64,000 bases of DNA from Sanguibacter keddieii DSM 10542 (GTDB lineage Bacteria > Actinomycetota > Actinomycetes > Actinomycetales > Cellulomonadaceae), in assembly GCF_000024925.1 (NCBI RefSeq), contig NC_013521.1, positions 806,001 through 870,000 of the forward strand, given 5' to 3'. The position numbers were made by a program, and so were the translations under genes. Shown here one piece after another: positions 31,800 to 41,368 of the stretch. Below the pieces are notes generated by a model that was not told the DNA's origin, searched no databases, and worked only from the letters and a program-made list of their open reading frames with translations. Numbering within the stretch: position 1 is the first letter of the stretch; every line of letters starts with the position of its first letter.

Positions 31800-33458
31800 A
31801 TGACTTCGCAGAACACCCCGGCCGACGACGCAGCCCGCACGCAGGGCGCCCAGCCCACCGAGCCCGTCCGCCCCGCCGAGCAGACCACCCGTCCGCTGCC
31901 CCCCGTCCCCGTGGCGCCGACCCTCGCGCAGCCGCAGGCACCGACCCAGCCGCAGCAGGGTGGGTACCGGGCGCAGCCGACCGCGTACCAGCCGCAGCAG
32001 CAGGGCAGCACGCAGCACAGCCCGTCCGCTCAGCACGGCGCGCACGGGTACGCCCAGCAGGGCTACGAGCAGCCCGGCCACCAGCCGCAGCAGCAGCCGT
32101 TCTCCTCCACGTCCCGGCAGGAGCCGCAGCAGGGCACGACCACCGTCGCGGCGGCACCCAAGCGTCGCCTGGTGCTGCCGATCGCGACCACGGCCGTCCT
32201 GGCCGCGGTCCTGGCGAGCGTCGGCACCGCCGCGCTCACGGGACAGATCGGCTCTGACAGCGCCGCCGGCACCACGAGCTCGACCGGTTACAGCAGCATC
32301 GGGAAGCAGAGCGGCTCGTCGGGAGCGGTCCCGGTCGCCGAGTCGACCGACGGCTCGGCCGACTGGAAGGCCGTGAGCGCCGCCGTGGCCCCGTCCGTCG
32401 TCGCGATCAAGGTGACCACGCAGCAGGGCGAGGGCGAGGGCTCCGGTGTCGTCATCGACGACCAGGGCCACATCCTCACCAACGACCACGTGGTCTCGGG
32501 CGCCGTGGACGACACGGTCAAGGTCACCCTGTCTGACGGCCGCGTCTACGAGGCGAAGATCGTCGGCCTCGACCCCGCGACGGACCTCGCCGTCGTCAAG
32601 CTCGTCGACCCGCCCGAGGACCTCCAGCCGGCCGTCCTCGCCGACTCGTCCCAGGTGAACGTCGGCGACGCGGTGATGGCCGTCGGCAACCCGCTCGGCC
32701 TGTCGAACACCGCGACCACCGGCATCGTGTCGGCCCTCGACCGGCCGGTGAGCACCGCGACGTCCGACAGCAACCAGACGGCCGTCGTGACGAACGCGAT
32801 CCAGATCGACGCGGCCATCAACCCGGGGAACAGCGGCGGCCCGCTCTTCAACGCGAAGGGCGAGGTCATCGGCATCACGTCGTCGATCGCTGCCCTGCCG
32901 TCGTCGGGAGCGTCGAGCCAGTCCGGCTCGATCGGCCTGGGCTTCGCCATCCCGTCGAACCTGGTGCAGAACATCGGCGGCCAGCTCATCGAGAAGGGGA
33001 AGGCGGAGCACGCGTTCCTCGGCGTGACGCTCGCCGACGGCGAGGCCACGGCAGACGGCACCACCCGCCAGGGTGCGGTCGTCCGCGTGGTCACCGACGG
33101 GTCGCCCGCCGCCGCGGCCGGTCTCCAGCCCGACGACGTGGTGGTCGCGATCGACGGCAAGTCCGTGACCGGCCTCCAGTCGCTCACCGGATTCGTCCGT
33201 GCGCTCACCACTGGCACCGAGGTGACCCTCACGGTGGTCCGCGACGGCAAGGCTCTCGACGTCCCGGTGACGCTCGCGACCAGGACCGAAGAGGCGACCA
33301 GCAACGACGAGGACCCGGGCAGCACCGACGGCACCGCCCCCGACCAGGGGACCTTCCCGGGCCAGGGTGACCAGCCGGGCGAGGCCACGCAGCCCGGCTC
33401 CGAGTCGCCGAACAACGTCCCGGACCTCTCGGACCTCTTCCCCGGCCAGAACGGCTGA
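31800..33458 (+). CDS. HtrA/DegP-like membrane-anchored serine protease with PDZ domain
   Basis: A 552-residue S1C protease. Residues 1-120 are Pro/Gln-rich and cytoplasmic (many PQQ and QQG repeats), one helix follows (about 122-142), then the extracytoplasmic trypsin-like domain with catalytic His230 (LTNDHVV), Asp262 (ATDLAVV) and Ser345 (NPGNSGGPL), and a PDZ domain (about 400-490). The acidic, Pro/Gly/Gln-rich C terminus is disordered. It degrades or refolds damaged envelope proteins. GAGAGGG lies 6 nt before the ATG. It stands alone, with two tandem terminators after it. Mycobacterial HtrA and PepD are close relatives in plan. Confidence 0.93.
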   Translation: MTSQNTPADDAARTQGAQPTEPVRPAEQTTRPLPPVPVAPTLAQPQAPTQPQQGGYRAQPTAYQPQQQGSTQHSPSAQHGAHGYAQQGYEQPGHQPQQQPFSSTSRQEPQQGTTTVAAAPKRRLVLPIATTAVLAAVLASVGTAALTGQIGSDSAAGTTSSTGYSSIGKQSGSSGAVPVAESTDGSADWKAVSAAVAPSVVAIKVTTQQGEGEGSGVVIDDQGHILTNDHVVSGAVDDTVKVTLSDGRVYEAKIVGLDPATDLAVVKLVDPPEDLQPAVLADSSQVNVGDAVMAVGNPLGLSNTATTGIVSALDRPVSTATSDSNQTAVVTNAIQIDAAINPGNSGGPLFNAKGEVIGITSSIAALPSSGASSQSGSIGLGFAIPSNLVQNIGGQLIEKGKAEHAFLGVTLADGEATADGTTRQGAVVRVVTDGSPAAAAGLQPDDVVVAIDGKSVTGLQSLTGFVRALTTGTEVTLTVVRDGKALDVPVTLATRTEEATSNDEDPGSTDGTAPDQGTFPGQGDQPGEATQPGSESPNNVPDLSDLFPGQNG

Positions 33459-33474
33459 CGGCAGAGCACAGACC

Positions 33475-33507
33475 CCTCGCCGGCACGCCCCCCTCGTGCC
33501 GGTGAGG
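33475..33507 (+). terminator. First terminator after htrA-type gene
   Basis: About 13 bp, CCTCGCCGGCACG with CGTGCCGGTGAGG (one G-T pair), loop of 7 nt. Confidence 0.75.
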
Positions 33508-33511
33508 CACC

Positions 33512-33546
33512 AGCGGCGCCACGTCCCCCCCTGACGTGGCGCCGCT
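33512..33546. terminator. Second terminator after htrA-type gene
   Basis: AGCGGCGCCACGTC pairs perfectly with GACGTGGCGCCGCT (14 bp), loop CCCCCCT. With the first it forms a tandem pair between htrA and the convergent menF. Confidence 0.85.
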
Positions 33547-33618
33547 CCTCTGCGTCCACGAGGGCGCGCCCGTCCGCGGGAGGTCTGCGGTCTCTCGGGC
33601 CTGCTGTGCTCTCGAGGC

Positions 33619-35046
33619 CTAGGGCAGCGGGGTGGTCGAGAGGGCGAGGCGCATGGGCTCGAGCTTGGCCTCGGTCTCGGCGAGCTCGGACGCCGGGTCC
33701 GACGCCGCGACGACGCCGCAGCCGGCGAACAGCCGGGCAGCACGGTCGTCCTCGGGGTCGAGGGAGGCCGAGCGCAGGGCGATGCCCCACTCGCCGTCGC
33801 CGTCGCCGCCCACCCAGCCCACCGGGCCGGCGTAGCGCGCGCGGTCCATGCCCTCGAGCTCACGGATGAGGTCGTTCGCGACGGCGGTCGGCGTGCCGCA
33901 CACGGCGGCCGTCGGGTGCAGCGCGGCGGCGAGGCTGAGGCTCGACGGAGCCACGCCGTGGCCGCCGACGACCGGGGCGGCGGCCGACGCCGTGCTCGTC
34001 GTGCTGGTCAGGTTCCCGGCCACGGGCGTGCCCGAGGTGCACAGCACCCCCGTGACGTCGCTCGCCAGGTGCAGCACGTTCGGCAGGTGCAGCACGAAGG
34101 GCGTCTCGGGCACGTTGAGGGACTGGCAGTAGGGAGCGAGCGCCTCGGCCACCGAGGCGACGGCGTACTCGTGCTCCTCGAGGTCCTTGGACGAGTGCGC
34201 GAGCTTCGCGGCCCGCGCGAGGTCGGCCTCCTCGCCCCCGGTGCGCCGGATGGTCCCGGCGAGCACGCGGGACGTGACGAGCCCCTTCTCGCTGCGGACG
34301 AGCAGCTCGGGGGTCGCGCCCACCATGCCGTCGATGCTGAAGGTCCAGCACCCGGTGTACGCGGTCGCGAGGCGGGTGAGCAGCCAGCGCGGGTCGATCG
34401 GGTGCTCGGTGCGGGCCTCGACGTCGCGCGCCATGACCACCTTGTCGAGGCGTCCGTCGCGGATCCTGCGGACGGCCTCCTCGACCGACGCCGTCCAGTC
34501 GTCGTCGGCGACGGCACCGCGGGAGTAGGTGACCGCGCCGGGGGAGGTCACAGGGTCGACGTCGTCGAGGACGTGCGCGAGCGTCGGCACCGGCGCGAGG
34601 GTCGGAGCCGAGCCCGCGGAGGTCTGCGTCGTGGTGATGGTGGTGATCCACGCGGTCGAGCCGCGGCGGCCGACCACGACGCGCGGGACCACGAGCACGC
34701 TGCGCTGGTCCGACCCGTCGTCGAAGGCGAAGGACCCGAAGGCGACCGGCCCGGTGCCCGGGACCTTGACGTCGTCGCGCACGACGGCGCGCGATCGCAG
34801 GGAGGCCCAGACGGCCTCGGCGTCGGCGAAGCGTCCGGGCCCGGTGGTCTCGACGCGGGCGACCTCGCCCCAGGCGACGAGCCCGTCCCCGCGGCGGACC
34901 CAGGCGAGCGGCGCGGTGCGGGGGAGGAGGGCGAGCAGCGCGGCGGGGTCGTCGTCGAGGACGGTGCCGAGCAGCGTCGTGCGGACCACGAGCTGGGGTG
35001 ACAGCGGTTCGGGGGCAACGTCCGTCACGGACGACTGGGTGCTCAT
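33619..35046 (-). CDS. menF: Isochorismate synthase MenF
   Basis: A 475-residue chorismate-utilising enzyme that makes isochorismate, the entry compound of menaquinone synthesis. The C-terminal chorismate-binding domain has KVVMARDVEA, LAGTIRRTGG, KDLEEHEYAVASV (substrate Glu/His), LHPTAAVCGTPT and GPVGWVGGDGDGEWGIALRSA. The isochorismate form is inferred from menaquinone context; siderophore enzymes (DhbC, EntC) look alike, but there are no siderophore genes here. ATG at 35046 has GGAGG closely upstream. It is divergent from menG. Confidence 0.9.
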   Translation of the reverse strand: MSTQSSVTDVAPEPLSPQLVVRTTLLGTVLDDDPAALLALLPRTAPLAWVRRGDGLVAWGEVARVETTGPGRFADAEAVWASLRSRAVVRDDVKVPGTGPVAFGSFAFDDGSDQRSVLVVPRVVVGRRGSTAWITTITTTQTSAGSAPTLAPVPTLAHVLDDVDPVTSPGAVTYSRGAVADDDWTASVEEAVRRIRDGRLDKVVMARDVEARTEHPIDPRWLLTRLATAYTGCWTFSIDGMVGATPELLVRSEKGLVTSRVLAGTIRRTGGEEADLARAAKLAHSSKDLEEHEYAVASVAEALAPYCQSLNVPETPFVLHLPNVLHLASDVTGVLCTSGTPVAGNLTSTTSTASAAAPVVGGHGVAPSSLSLAAALHPTAAVCGTPTAVANDLIRELEGMDRARYAGPVGWVGGDGDGEWGIALRSASLDPEDDRAARLFAGCGVVAASDPASELAETEAKLEPMRLALSTTPLP

Positions 35047-35126
35047 CGCCTCCAAGCGTACGACCGTCCGGCCGAGGGCGACGCCGGAGTGCGCGCGGGC
35101 CGGTGCACTGGTGAGACGATGGGGCC

Positions 35127-35822
35127 ATGTCACGTGCGAGCCTGGACAAGAAGCCCACCGAGGTCGCGTCGATGTTCGACGGGATCGCCCAGCACTACGA
35201 CCTCGTCAACGACCTCGTCTCGGCGGGGCAGACCAGGTCCTGGCGCCGCGCGACGCTGCGTGCCGTCGACGCCCAGCCCGGCGAGCGGGTCCTGGACCTC
35301 GCGGCCGGCACCGGGACGTCGAGCGAGCCCTTCGCCGCCGCGGGCGCCCAGGTGGTGCCCTGCGACTTCTCCTTCGGCATGCTCTCCGTCGGCAAGGCAC
35401 GCCGACCCGACCTGCCCTTCACCGCGGGCGACGCGACGCGGCTCCCCTTCGCGGACGCGTCCTTCGACGCGGTGACCATCTCCTTCGGGCTGCGCAACGT
35501 GGTCGACACCGTGGGCGCGCTCCGCGAGATGCTGCGGGTCGTGCGCCCGGGCGGCCGGATCGTCGTGTGCGAGTTCTCGCAGCCCACGTGGGAGCCGTTC
35601 CGCACCGTGTACGTCGAGTACCTCATGCGGGCGCTCCCCAAGGTCGCCGGTGCCGTCACCAAGGACGCGGGCTCCTACGAGTACCTCGCCGAGTCGATCC
35701 GCGCCTGGCCGGACCAGGAGGGCCTCGGGCGGGTGCTGCTGCAGGCGGGCTGGGAGTCGGTCGGGTACCGGAACCTCACCGGCGGGATCGTCGCCCTGCA
35801 CCGGGCGACACGCCCGGCCTGA
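35127..35822 (+). CDS. menG: Demethylmenaquinone methyltransferase MenG (UbiE family)
   Basis: A 231-residue class I methyltransferase that adds the C2 methyl of menaquinone. The UbiE signature is visible: [29 protein letters not shown] at the N terminus, motif [17 protein letters not shown] and the UbiE-specific [14 protein letters not shown] with [12 protein letters not shown]. It starts at ATG 35127, 80 nt from the divergent menF, with GACGAT 6 nt before it. The next gene, on the same strand, is a quinone-tail reductase candidate. Confidence 0.94.
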   Translation: MSRASLDKKPTEVASMFDGIAQHYDLVNDLVSAGQTRSWRRATLRAVDAQPGERVLDLAAGTGTSSEPFAAAGAQVVPCDFSFGMLSVGKARRPDLPFTAGDATRLPFADASFDAVTISFGLRNVVDTVGALREMLRVVRPGGRIVVCEFSQPTWEPFRTVYVEYLMRALPKVAGAVTKDAGSYEYLAESIRAWPDQEGLGRVLLQAGWESVGYRNLTGGIVALHRATRPA

Positions 35823-36026
35823 GGAGTCTCAAGCGGCCGCAGCGCTCTGACCTCGGTCTTCTACGAGCCTCAGGCAAGGTATGCCTAAGCAGACAACCCG
35901 GTGTGATCCTGGATACAGTTGCCCCACTGCTTGTGAAGAAGTTCACAAGCGGAGCACGACCACACAGGCAGTGCACGACCTCACGGGCCGCACCCGCGGC
36001 TCGCAGCGGCGGACGGGTGGCAGGGC
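35823..36026 (+). promoter_or_regulatory. Promoter region of the menJ-nuo operon
   Basis: A 204-nt intergenic region. A possible -10 is TACAGT inside GGATACAGTT (35911-35920), and the Rex operator at 35931-35948 lies just downstream of it, a place suited to block transcription. Upstream, CAGGCA-AGGTA-TGCCTAAG (about 35871-35889) is a partial match to DtxR/IdeR iron boxes (11 of 19). The main promoter is inferred. Confidence 0.55.
35931..35948. promoter_or_regulatory. Rex operator (ROP) upstream of menJ-nuoA-N
   Basis: TTGTGAA-GAAG-TTCACAA is an exact match to the Rex consensus TTGTGAA-N4-TTCACAA, with C and G flanks extending the dyad to 20 bp. In Streptomyces coelicolor Rex represses nuo and cyd through such sites. 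It lies 79 nt before the menJ start. Confidence 0.92.
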
Positions 36027-37322
36027 ATGAGACTCCAGGGCAACGACGACGCGGACGTCATCGTCGTCGGCGCGGGCCCGGCCGGGTCTGCGGCCGCGCA
36101 CTACTGCGCCGCTGCCGGGCTCGACGTCATCCTCATGGAGAAGTCGTCCTTCCCCCGCGACAAGATCTGCGGCGACGGCCTCACCCCGCGCGCGGTCGGC
36201 GAGCTCGTCCGCATGGGCGTCCCCACCCGCGAGGAGGACGGCTGGATCCGCAACATCGGCCTCCGGGCCGTCGCCGGCGGACGGTCCTTCGAGTTCCCCT
36301 GGCCCGAGCTGCGCGCCTACCCGTCGTACGGCCTCGCGCGCTCGCGGATGAACCTCGACCAGACGCTCGCCGAGCACGCCCGCGCGAGCGGCGCCAAGCT
36401 CATGGAGCGCACCAACGTCACGGGCCCCGTGGTCGACGAGCGCACCGGCCGCGTCGTCGGCGTCACCGCCCGGCCGGTCGACTCGAACGGCCGCCGGGCC
36501 GGCGAGGAGACCACGTACCGGGCCCCCGTCGTCATCGCCGCCGACGGCGTCTCGGCCCGCATGGCCACGTCGCTGGGCATCGAGAAGGCCATGAACCGGC
36601 CGATGGGCGTGGCGGTCCGCACGTACTTCACCAGCCCGCGCCACGACGACCCGTGGATGGAGTCCCAGCTCGAGCTCTGGGACGGCAAGCCCGGCGAGTC
36701 GAACCTGCTCCCCGGCTACGGCTGGATCTTCGCGCTCGGTGACGGCACCGTCAACGTCGGGCTCGGGTCGGTGTCCTCGACCGCGGCCGCGACCAAGATC
36801 GACTACAAGGCCCTGTTCGCCCGCTGGATGGAGAACACCCCGGAGGAGTGGGGGTTCACCCCCGAGAACCAGATCGGCCCGGTGCGCGGTGCTGCGCTGC
36901 CCATGGCCTTCAACCGCAAGCCGCTCTACACCCGTGGTCTCATGCTGGTCGGCGACTCCGGCGGCATGGTCAGCCCCTTCAACGGTGAGGGGATCGCCTA
37001 CGCCCTGCAGGCGGGGCGGGTGGCGGCCGACGTCGTCTCGCAGGCGACCGCGCGCACCACGGACGACTCGCGCGAGCGGGCGCTGTCCACCTACGCGGAC
37101 GCCATGAGCCGTGAGCTCGGCGGCTACTTCACGCTCGGACGGATCTTCGTCCGGGTCATCGAGCACCCGCGCGTCATGCGGCTGTGCACCACCTACGGGC
37201 TGCCGCGGCCGCTCGTCATGAGGCTCGTCGTCAAGCTCCTGTCCGACTGCTACGAGCCCCACGGAGGCGACGTCGTCGACCGTGTGATCGCCGGGCTCAC
37301 GAGGGTGGTGCCGAAGGCATGA
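36027..37322 (+). CDS. Geranylgeranyl reductase family flavoprotein (MenJ candidate)
   Basis: A 431-residue FAD-dependent reductase. The Rossmann motif is VIVVGAGPAGSAAAHYCAAAGLDVILMEK (about residues 11-39), the family motif is RDKICGDGLTPRAV, and the second FAD motif is LVGDSGGMVSPFNGEGIAYALQAGR. The family reduces isoprenoid double bonds; Mycobacterium tuberculosis MenJ (Rv0561c) saturates one unit of menaquinone-9. Its place between menG and nuoA, its 4-nt overlap with nuoA, and the Rex site in front favour a quinone-tail reductase that works with complex I. A phospholipid-tail reductase is the alternative. Confidence 0.87.
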   Translation: MRLQGNDDADVIVVGAGPAGSAAAHYCAAAGLDVILMEKSSFPRDKICGDGLTPRAVGELVRMGVPTREEDGWIRNIGLRAVAGGRSFEFPWPELRAYPSYGLARSRMNLDQTLAEHARASGAKLMERTNVTGPVVDERTGRVVGVTARPVDSNGRRAGEETTYRAPVVIAADGVSARMATSLGIEKAMNRPMGVAVRTYFTSPRHDDPWMESQLELWDGKPGESNLLPGYGWIFALGDGTVNVGLGSVSSTAAATKIDYKALFARWMENTPEEWGFTPENQIGPVRGAALPMAFNRKPLYTRGLMLVGDSGGMVSPFNGEGIAYALQAGRVAADVVSQATARTTDDSRERALSTYADAMSRELGGYFTLGRIFVRVIEHPRVMRLCTTYGLPRPLVMRLVVKLLSDCYEPHGGDVVDRVIAGLTRVVPKA

Positions 37323-37681
37323 ACAACCCCTACGTCCCGCTGCTGGTCCTCATGGGGATCGCGATGGTCCTCGCCCTCGGCGGCGTCGCCGCGAGCGCGG
37401 TCATCGGCCCCAAGCGCTACAACAGGGCCAAGCTCGACGCCTACGAGTGCGGGATCGAGCCCACGCCCCAGGCCGCGGGAGGCGGGCGCTTCCCGGTCAA
37501 GTACTACCTGGTGGCGATGACCTTCATCATCTTCGACATCGAGGTCGTGTTCCTCTACCCCTGGGCCGTCGACTTCTCGACGCTGGCCATGTTCGGCCTG
37601 GTCGCGATGCTCTCGTTCCTCGCCCTGATCACCGTGCCGTTCGTGTACGAGTGGCGTCGCGGAGGGTTCGAGTGGGACTGA
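37319..37681 (+). CDS. nuoA: NADH-quinone oxidoreductase subunit A
   Basis: A 120-residue membrane subunit with three helices. The conserved acidic loop between helices 1 and 2 holds KLDAYECGIEPTPQAAGGGRFPVKYYLVAMTFIIFDIEVVFLYPWA, whose Cys45 region marks the quinone-cavity loop. ATG overlaps the stop of the upstream reductase (ATGA). It joins the membrane arm with NuoH, J and K. A 22-codon frame that begins in its stop codon fills the gap to nuoB. Confidence 0.96.
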   Translation: MNNPYVPLLVLMGIAMVLALGGVAASAVIGPKRYNRAKLDAYECGIEPTPQAAGGGRFPVKYYLVAMTFIIFDIEVVFLYPWAVDFSTLAMFGLVAMLSFLALITVPFVYEWRRGGFEWD

Positions 37682-37753
37682 TGGCCACCGACCAGCGCAC
37701 CTGCAGGTACCGAGCACGCATGCACACGCCGCGCGACGAAAGGTTCTGACGCC

Positions 37754-38305
37754 ATGGGGATCGAAGAAGCTCCCTCAGGATTCCTCCTGACGACCGTCGA
37801 GGACCTCGCCGGCTACTTCCGCAAGGGCTCGTTGTGGCCGGTGACCTTCGGGCTCGCCTGCTGCGCGATCGAGATGATGGCGGCGGGGGCCAGCCGGTTC
37901 GATCTGTCGCGGTTCGGCATGGAGGTGTTCCGTGCGTCTCCGCGCCAGGCCGACCTCATGATCGTGGCCGGCCGGGTGAGCCAGAAGATGGCCCCCGTGG
38001 TCCGTCAGGTCTACGACCAGATGCCCGAGCCCAAGTGGGTCCTGTCGATGGGCGTGTGCGCGTCGAGCGGCGGCATGTTCAACAACTACGCGATCGTCCA
38101 GGGCGTCGACCACATCGTGCCGGTCGACATCTACCTCCCCGGGTGCCCGCCCCGCCCCGAGATGCTCATCAACTCGATCCTCGCGCTGCACCAGCAGATC
38201 CAGGACCAGCCGCTCGGCGTCAACCGCAAGGAGGCGGCTCGCGCCGCCGAGGCGGCCGCGCTCGAGGCGACGCCCACCTCCGCGATGAAGGGCCTGCTGC
38301 GATGA
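37754..38305 (+). CDS. nuoB: NADH-quinone oxidoreductase subunit B
   Basis: A 183-residue peripheral-arm subunit that binds cluster N2, the last [4Fe-4S] centre before quinone. The ligands are the tandem Cys36-Cys37 ([12 protein letters not shown]), a Cys in [12 protein letters not shown] and one in [10 protein letters not shown]. The C-terminal 25 residues are an Ala-rich extension. It starts 72 nt after nuoA, the largest gap in the operon, and its stop overlaps nuoC. Confidence 0.97.
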   Translation: MGIEEAPSGFLLTTVEDLAGYFRKGSLWPVTFGLACCAIEMMAAGASRFDLSRFGMEVFRASPRQADLMIVAGRVSQKMAPVVRQVYDQMPEPKWVLSMGVCASSGGMFNNYAIVQGVDHIVPVDIYLPGCPPRPEMLINSILALHQQIQDQPLGVNRKEAARAAEAAALEATPTSAMKGLLR

Positions 38306-39063
38306 CGAGCACCCCGGACGCGCCCCGGACCGACGTGACCCCGGGCGGTGACGCGCTGGCCGTCCCGGAGGCGCGCGAACAGCTCGAGGTCGTCGAGGTC
38401 CGCACCGGGATGTTCGGTGCCCACGGCTCGGGCGACACGTCGGGCTTCGGCGGGCTCGTCCGCCCGGTGACCCGGCGGCTCGCGAGCCCGAGGCCCTACG
38501 GCGGCTGGTACGACGACGCGGTCGACGTCCTCGCCGAGGTGCTGGCCGAGGACGGCGTCGCCTTCGACGCGGCGGTCGAGGGCGTGGTCGTCGACCCGCC
38601 GGCCGGCTCCGGCGCACGGACGGAGCTGACGATCCACGTCCGCCGGGAGCACCTCGTGGCGGTGTGCCGGGCGCTGCGCGACGACCAGGACCTGCGCTTC
38701 GAGCTGAGCCTCGGCGTCTCGGGCGTGCACTTCCCGGGGGACACGGGGCGCGAGCTGCACGCCGTCTACCACCTGACCTCGGTGACGCACGGCCGCTCGC
38801 TGCGCCTCGAGGTGACGGTGCCCGACGCGGACCCGCACGTCCCGACGACCACGACGGTCTACCCGACCAACGACTGGCACGAGCGCGAGACGTGGGACTT
38901 CTTCGGGATCGTGTTCGACGGTCACCCTGCCCTCGCCCGGATCGCGATGCCGGACGACTGGCCCGGCCACCCGCAGCGCAAGGACTACCCGCTCGGTGGC
39001 ATCCCCGTGGAGTACAAGGGTGCGACGGTGCCCCCGCCGGACCAGAGGAGGTCCTACTCGTGA
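38302..39063 (+). CDS. nuoC: NADH-quinone oxidoreductase subunit C
   Basis: A 253-residue 30-kDa subunit. The core (about residues 60-245) has the [24 protein letters not shown] strand set and the signature [37 protein letters not shown]. The first 50 residues are Ala/Gly/Thr-rich and extra compared with E. coli. It bridges NuoB and NuoD, holding no cofactor. It overlaps both neighbours by 4 nt. Confidence 0.96.
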   Translation: MTSTPDAPRTDVTPGGDALAVPEAREQLEVVEVRTGMFGAHGSGDTSGFGGLVRPVTRRLASPRPYGGWYDDAVDVLAEVLAEDGVAFDAAVEGVVVDPPAGSGARTELTIHVRREHLVAVCRALRDDQDLRFELSLGVSGVHFPGDTGRELHAVYHLTSVTHGRSLRLEVTVPDADPHVPTTTTVYPTNDWHERETWDFFGIVFDGHPALARIAMPDDWPGHPQRKDYPLGGIPVEYKGATVPPPDQRRSYS

Positions 39064-40412
39064 GCACGCAGAGCAGCAGCACGCCGCACGCGGCGCGTCC
39101 GCCGGTCGACGACACCTCGGTCCCGTCCTTCGAGTCGTCGGGCGGAGACTGGGACGAGATCGCGGCCGAGATCGCCGAGCTCGGCGAGGAGCGCATCGTC
39201 GTCAACATGGGCCCGCAGCACCCGTCGACCCACGGCGTGCTGAGGCTCATGCTCGAGATCGACGGCGAGACGGTCACCGAGGCACGGTGCGGGGTGGGCT
39301 ACCTGCACACGGGCATCGAGAAGAACATGGAGTTCCGCACCTGGACGCAGGGCGTCGCGTTCTGCACCCGGATGGACTACCTGGCGCCGTTCTTCCAGGA
39401 GGCCGCGTACTGCCTCGGGATCGAGCGGCTGCTCGGCGTCGAGGACGACGTCCCCGAGCGGGCGCAGGTGATCCGGGTGCTGCTCATGGAGCTCAACCGG
39501 GTGGCGAGCCACCTCGTGTGCCTGGGGACCGGCGGCAACGAGATGGGCGCCACGACGGTGATGACCGTGAGCTTCACGGCACGCGAGGAGATCCTGCGGA
39601 TCTTCGAGTCGATCACCGGGCTGCGGATGAACCACGCGTTCATCCGCCCGGGCGGGGTGGCCCAGGACGTCCCGGCGGGTCTGACCGAGGACTTCTGGCA
39701 CATGGACACCGAGGTGCGCAAGTACCTCGCGCAGCTCGGCGACCTCATGCTCGCCAACCCGATCTTCAGGTCTCGTCTGGTCGGCACCGGGCACCTCAAC
39801 CTCGCGGGCTGCATGGCGCTCGGGGTCACCGGTCCCGTGCTCCGCTCGGCCGGCCTGCCCTACGACGTCCGCAAGTCCGCGCCGTACTGCGGCTACGAGA
39901 CCTACGACTTCGACGTCCCGACCTCCACGGAGGCCGACTGCTACTCGCGCGTGGTGCTGCGCATCGAGGAGTGCTACCAGTCGCTCAAGATCGCGGCGCA
40001 GTGCATCGAGCGCCTCGAGCGCTCGACGGGCGACCCGGTGATGGTCGCCGACAAGAAGATCGCGTGGCCCGCGCAGCTGGCCATCGGCACCGACGGCGCC
40101 GGCAACTCCCTCGAGCACATCAGGGAGATCATGGGCGAGTCCATGGAGTCGCTGATCCACCACTTCAAGCTCGTGACCGAGGGCTTCCGGGTCCCGGCGG
40201 GGCAGGTGTTCCAGACCGTGGAGCACCCGCGCGGCGAGCTCGGCGTGCACCTCGTCTCCGACGGCGGGACGAGACCCTACCGGGCGCACTTCCGTGACCC
40301 GTCGTTCAACAACCTGCAGGCCGTGGCCCTGATGTGCGAGGGCGGCCAGGTCGCCGACGTCGTCGTCGCGGTGGCCTCGCTCGACCCCGTCCTCGGAGGT
40401 GTAGACCGATGA
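39060..40412 (+). CDS. nuoD: NADH-quinone oxidoreductase subunit D
   Basis: A 450-residue 49-kDa subunit that forms most of the quinone site. Marks: [24 protein letters not shown] with the quinone-head His, [34 protein letters not shown] and the end [39 protein letters not shown] at 39060 overlaps the nuoC stop. The N terminus has about 35 extra residues. It should be the place where menaquinone from the neighbouring pathway is reduced. Confidence 0.97.
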   Translation: MSTQSSSTPHAARPPVDDTSVPSFESSGGDWDEIAAEIAELGEERIVVNMGPQHPSTHGVLRLMLEIDGETVTEARCGVGYLHTGIEKNMEFRTWTQGVAFCTRMDYLAPFFQEAAYCLGIERLLGVEDDVPERAQVIRVLLMELNRVASHLVCLGTGGNEMGATTVMTVSFTAREEILRIFESITGLRMNHAFIRPGGVAQDVPAGLTEDFWHMDTEVRKYLAQLGDLMLANPIFRSRLVGTGHLNLAGCMALGVTGPVLRSAGLPYDVRKSAPYCGYETYDFDVPTSTEADCYSRVVLRIEECYQSLKIAAQCIERLERSTGDPVMVADKKIAWPAQLAIGTDGAGNSLEHIREIMGESMESLIHHFKLVTEGFRVPAGQVFQTVEHPRGELGVHLVSDGGTRPYRAHFRDPSFNNLQAVALMCEGGQVADVVVAVASLDPVLGGVDR

Positions 40413-41368
40413 GCACCGACGCCCAGCACCAGCACCCGACCGCCCCCTCGGGGACCGGCTACGACGAGGTCACGCTCGCCCGGCTGACGGCCGACGCGCA
40501 CCAGATCGTCGGCCGGTACCCCCAGGCACGCTCTGCGCTCCTGCCGATGCTGCACCTGGTGCAGTCCGAGGACGGCTACGTGTCCCGCTCCGGGATCACG
40601 TTCTGCGCCGAGGTCCTCGACCTCACCCCGGCCGAGGTCTCGGCCGTCGCGACCTTCTACACGCAGTACAAGCGGCGCCCCAACGGCACGTACACCGTCG
40701 GGGTCTGCACCAACACGCTCTGCGCGATCATGGGCGGCGACGAGATCTTCGACGAGCTCTCCGAGCACCTGGGGATCGGGCACGACGAGACCACCGAGGA
40801 CGGCGCCGTCACGCTCGAGCGCGTCGAGTGCAACGCGGCCTGCGACTACGCCCCGGTGATGATGGTCAACTGGGAGTTCTTCGACGACCAGACCCCGGCG
40901 AGCGCCCGCGGGGTCGTCGACGACCTGCGGTTCGGCAAGGACGTCGTGCCGACACGCGGCGCCTCGTCCGTGTGCACCTTCAAGCAGATGTCCCGGGTGC
41001 TCGCGGGGTTCACCGACGGGCGCGCCGACGAGGGCGTCGGCGCCGGCGGAGCCACGGTCCGCGGGACGCGGCTCGCCCGCGAGAAGGGCTGGACGGCCGA
41101 CCCGGCACCGGAGCAGCCGGCAGAGTCCGCGGCGGGTGCCGAGGCTGATCAGCCGGCTGCCGACGCGACGCCGTCGACCGGCGCCGAGCAGTCGAGCGCC
41201 GAGCGCACCGAGGAGACCCCGGCCGACACGTCGTCGGGCACGGCCGCCTCGGCAGACGAGGCGACGCCGGCGGCGGACGAGAAGTCCGAGCCGGCAGCGC
41301 AGGACACGACCTCGTCGACCTCGTCGGCACCGACCACGTCCGCACCGACCACCGAGGGGGAGCGATGA
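40409..41368 (+). CDS. nuoE: NADH-quinone oxidoreductase subunit E with long tail
   Basis: A 319-residue 24-kDa subunit. The thioredoxin-like domain binds the [2Fe-2S] cluster N1a through Cys residues in [14 protein letters not shown] and [12 protein letters not shown]. coli NuoE has 166 residues; here about 85 residues beyond the fold are an Ala/Thr/Ser/Glu/Asp-rich tail (from about residue 232 to the end) that is surely disordered. Such tails occur in other actinobacterial NuoE proteins. It overlaps nuoD and nuoF. Confidence 0.95.
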   Translation: MSTDAQHQHPTAPSGTGYDEVTLARLTADAHQIVGRYPQARSALLPMLHLVQSEDGYVSRSGITFCAEVLDLTPAEVSAVATFYTQYKRRPNGTYTVGVCTNTLCAIMGGDEIFDELSEHLGIGHDETTEDGAVTLERVECNAACDYAPVMMVNWEFFDDQTPASARGVVDDLRFGKDVVPTRGASSVCTFKQMSRVLAGFTDGRADEGVGAGGATVRGTRLAREKGWTADPAPEQPAESAAGAEADQPAADATPSTGAEQSSAERTEETPADTSSGTAASADEATPAADEKSEPAAQDTTSSTSSAPTTSAPTTEGER

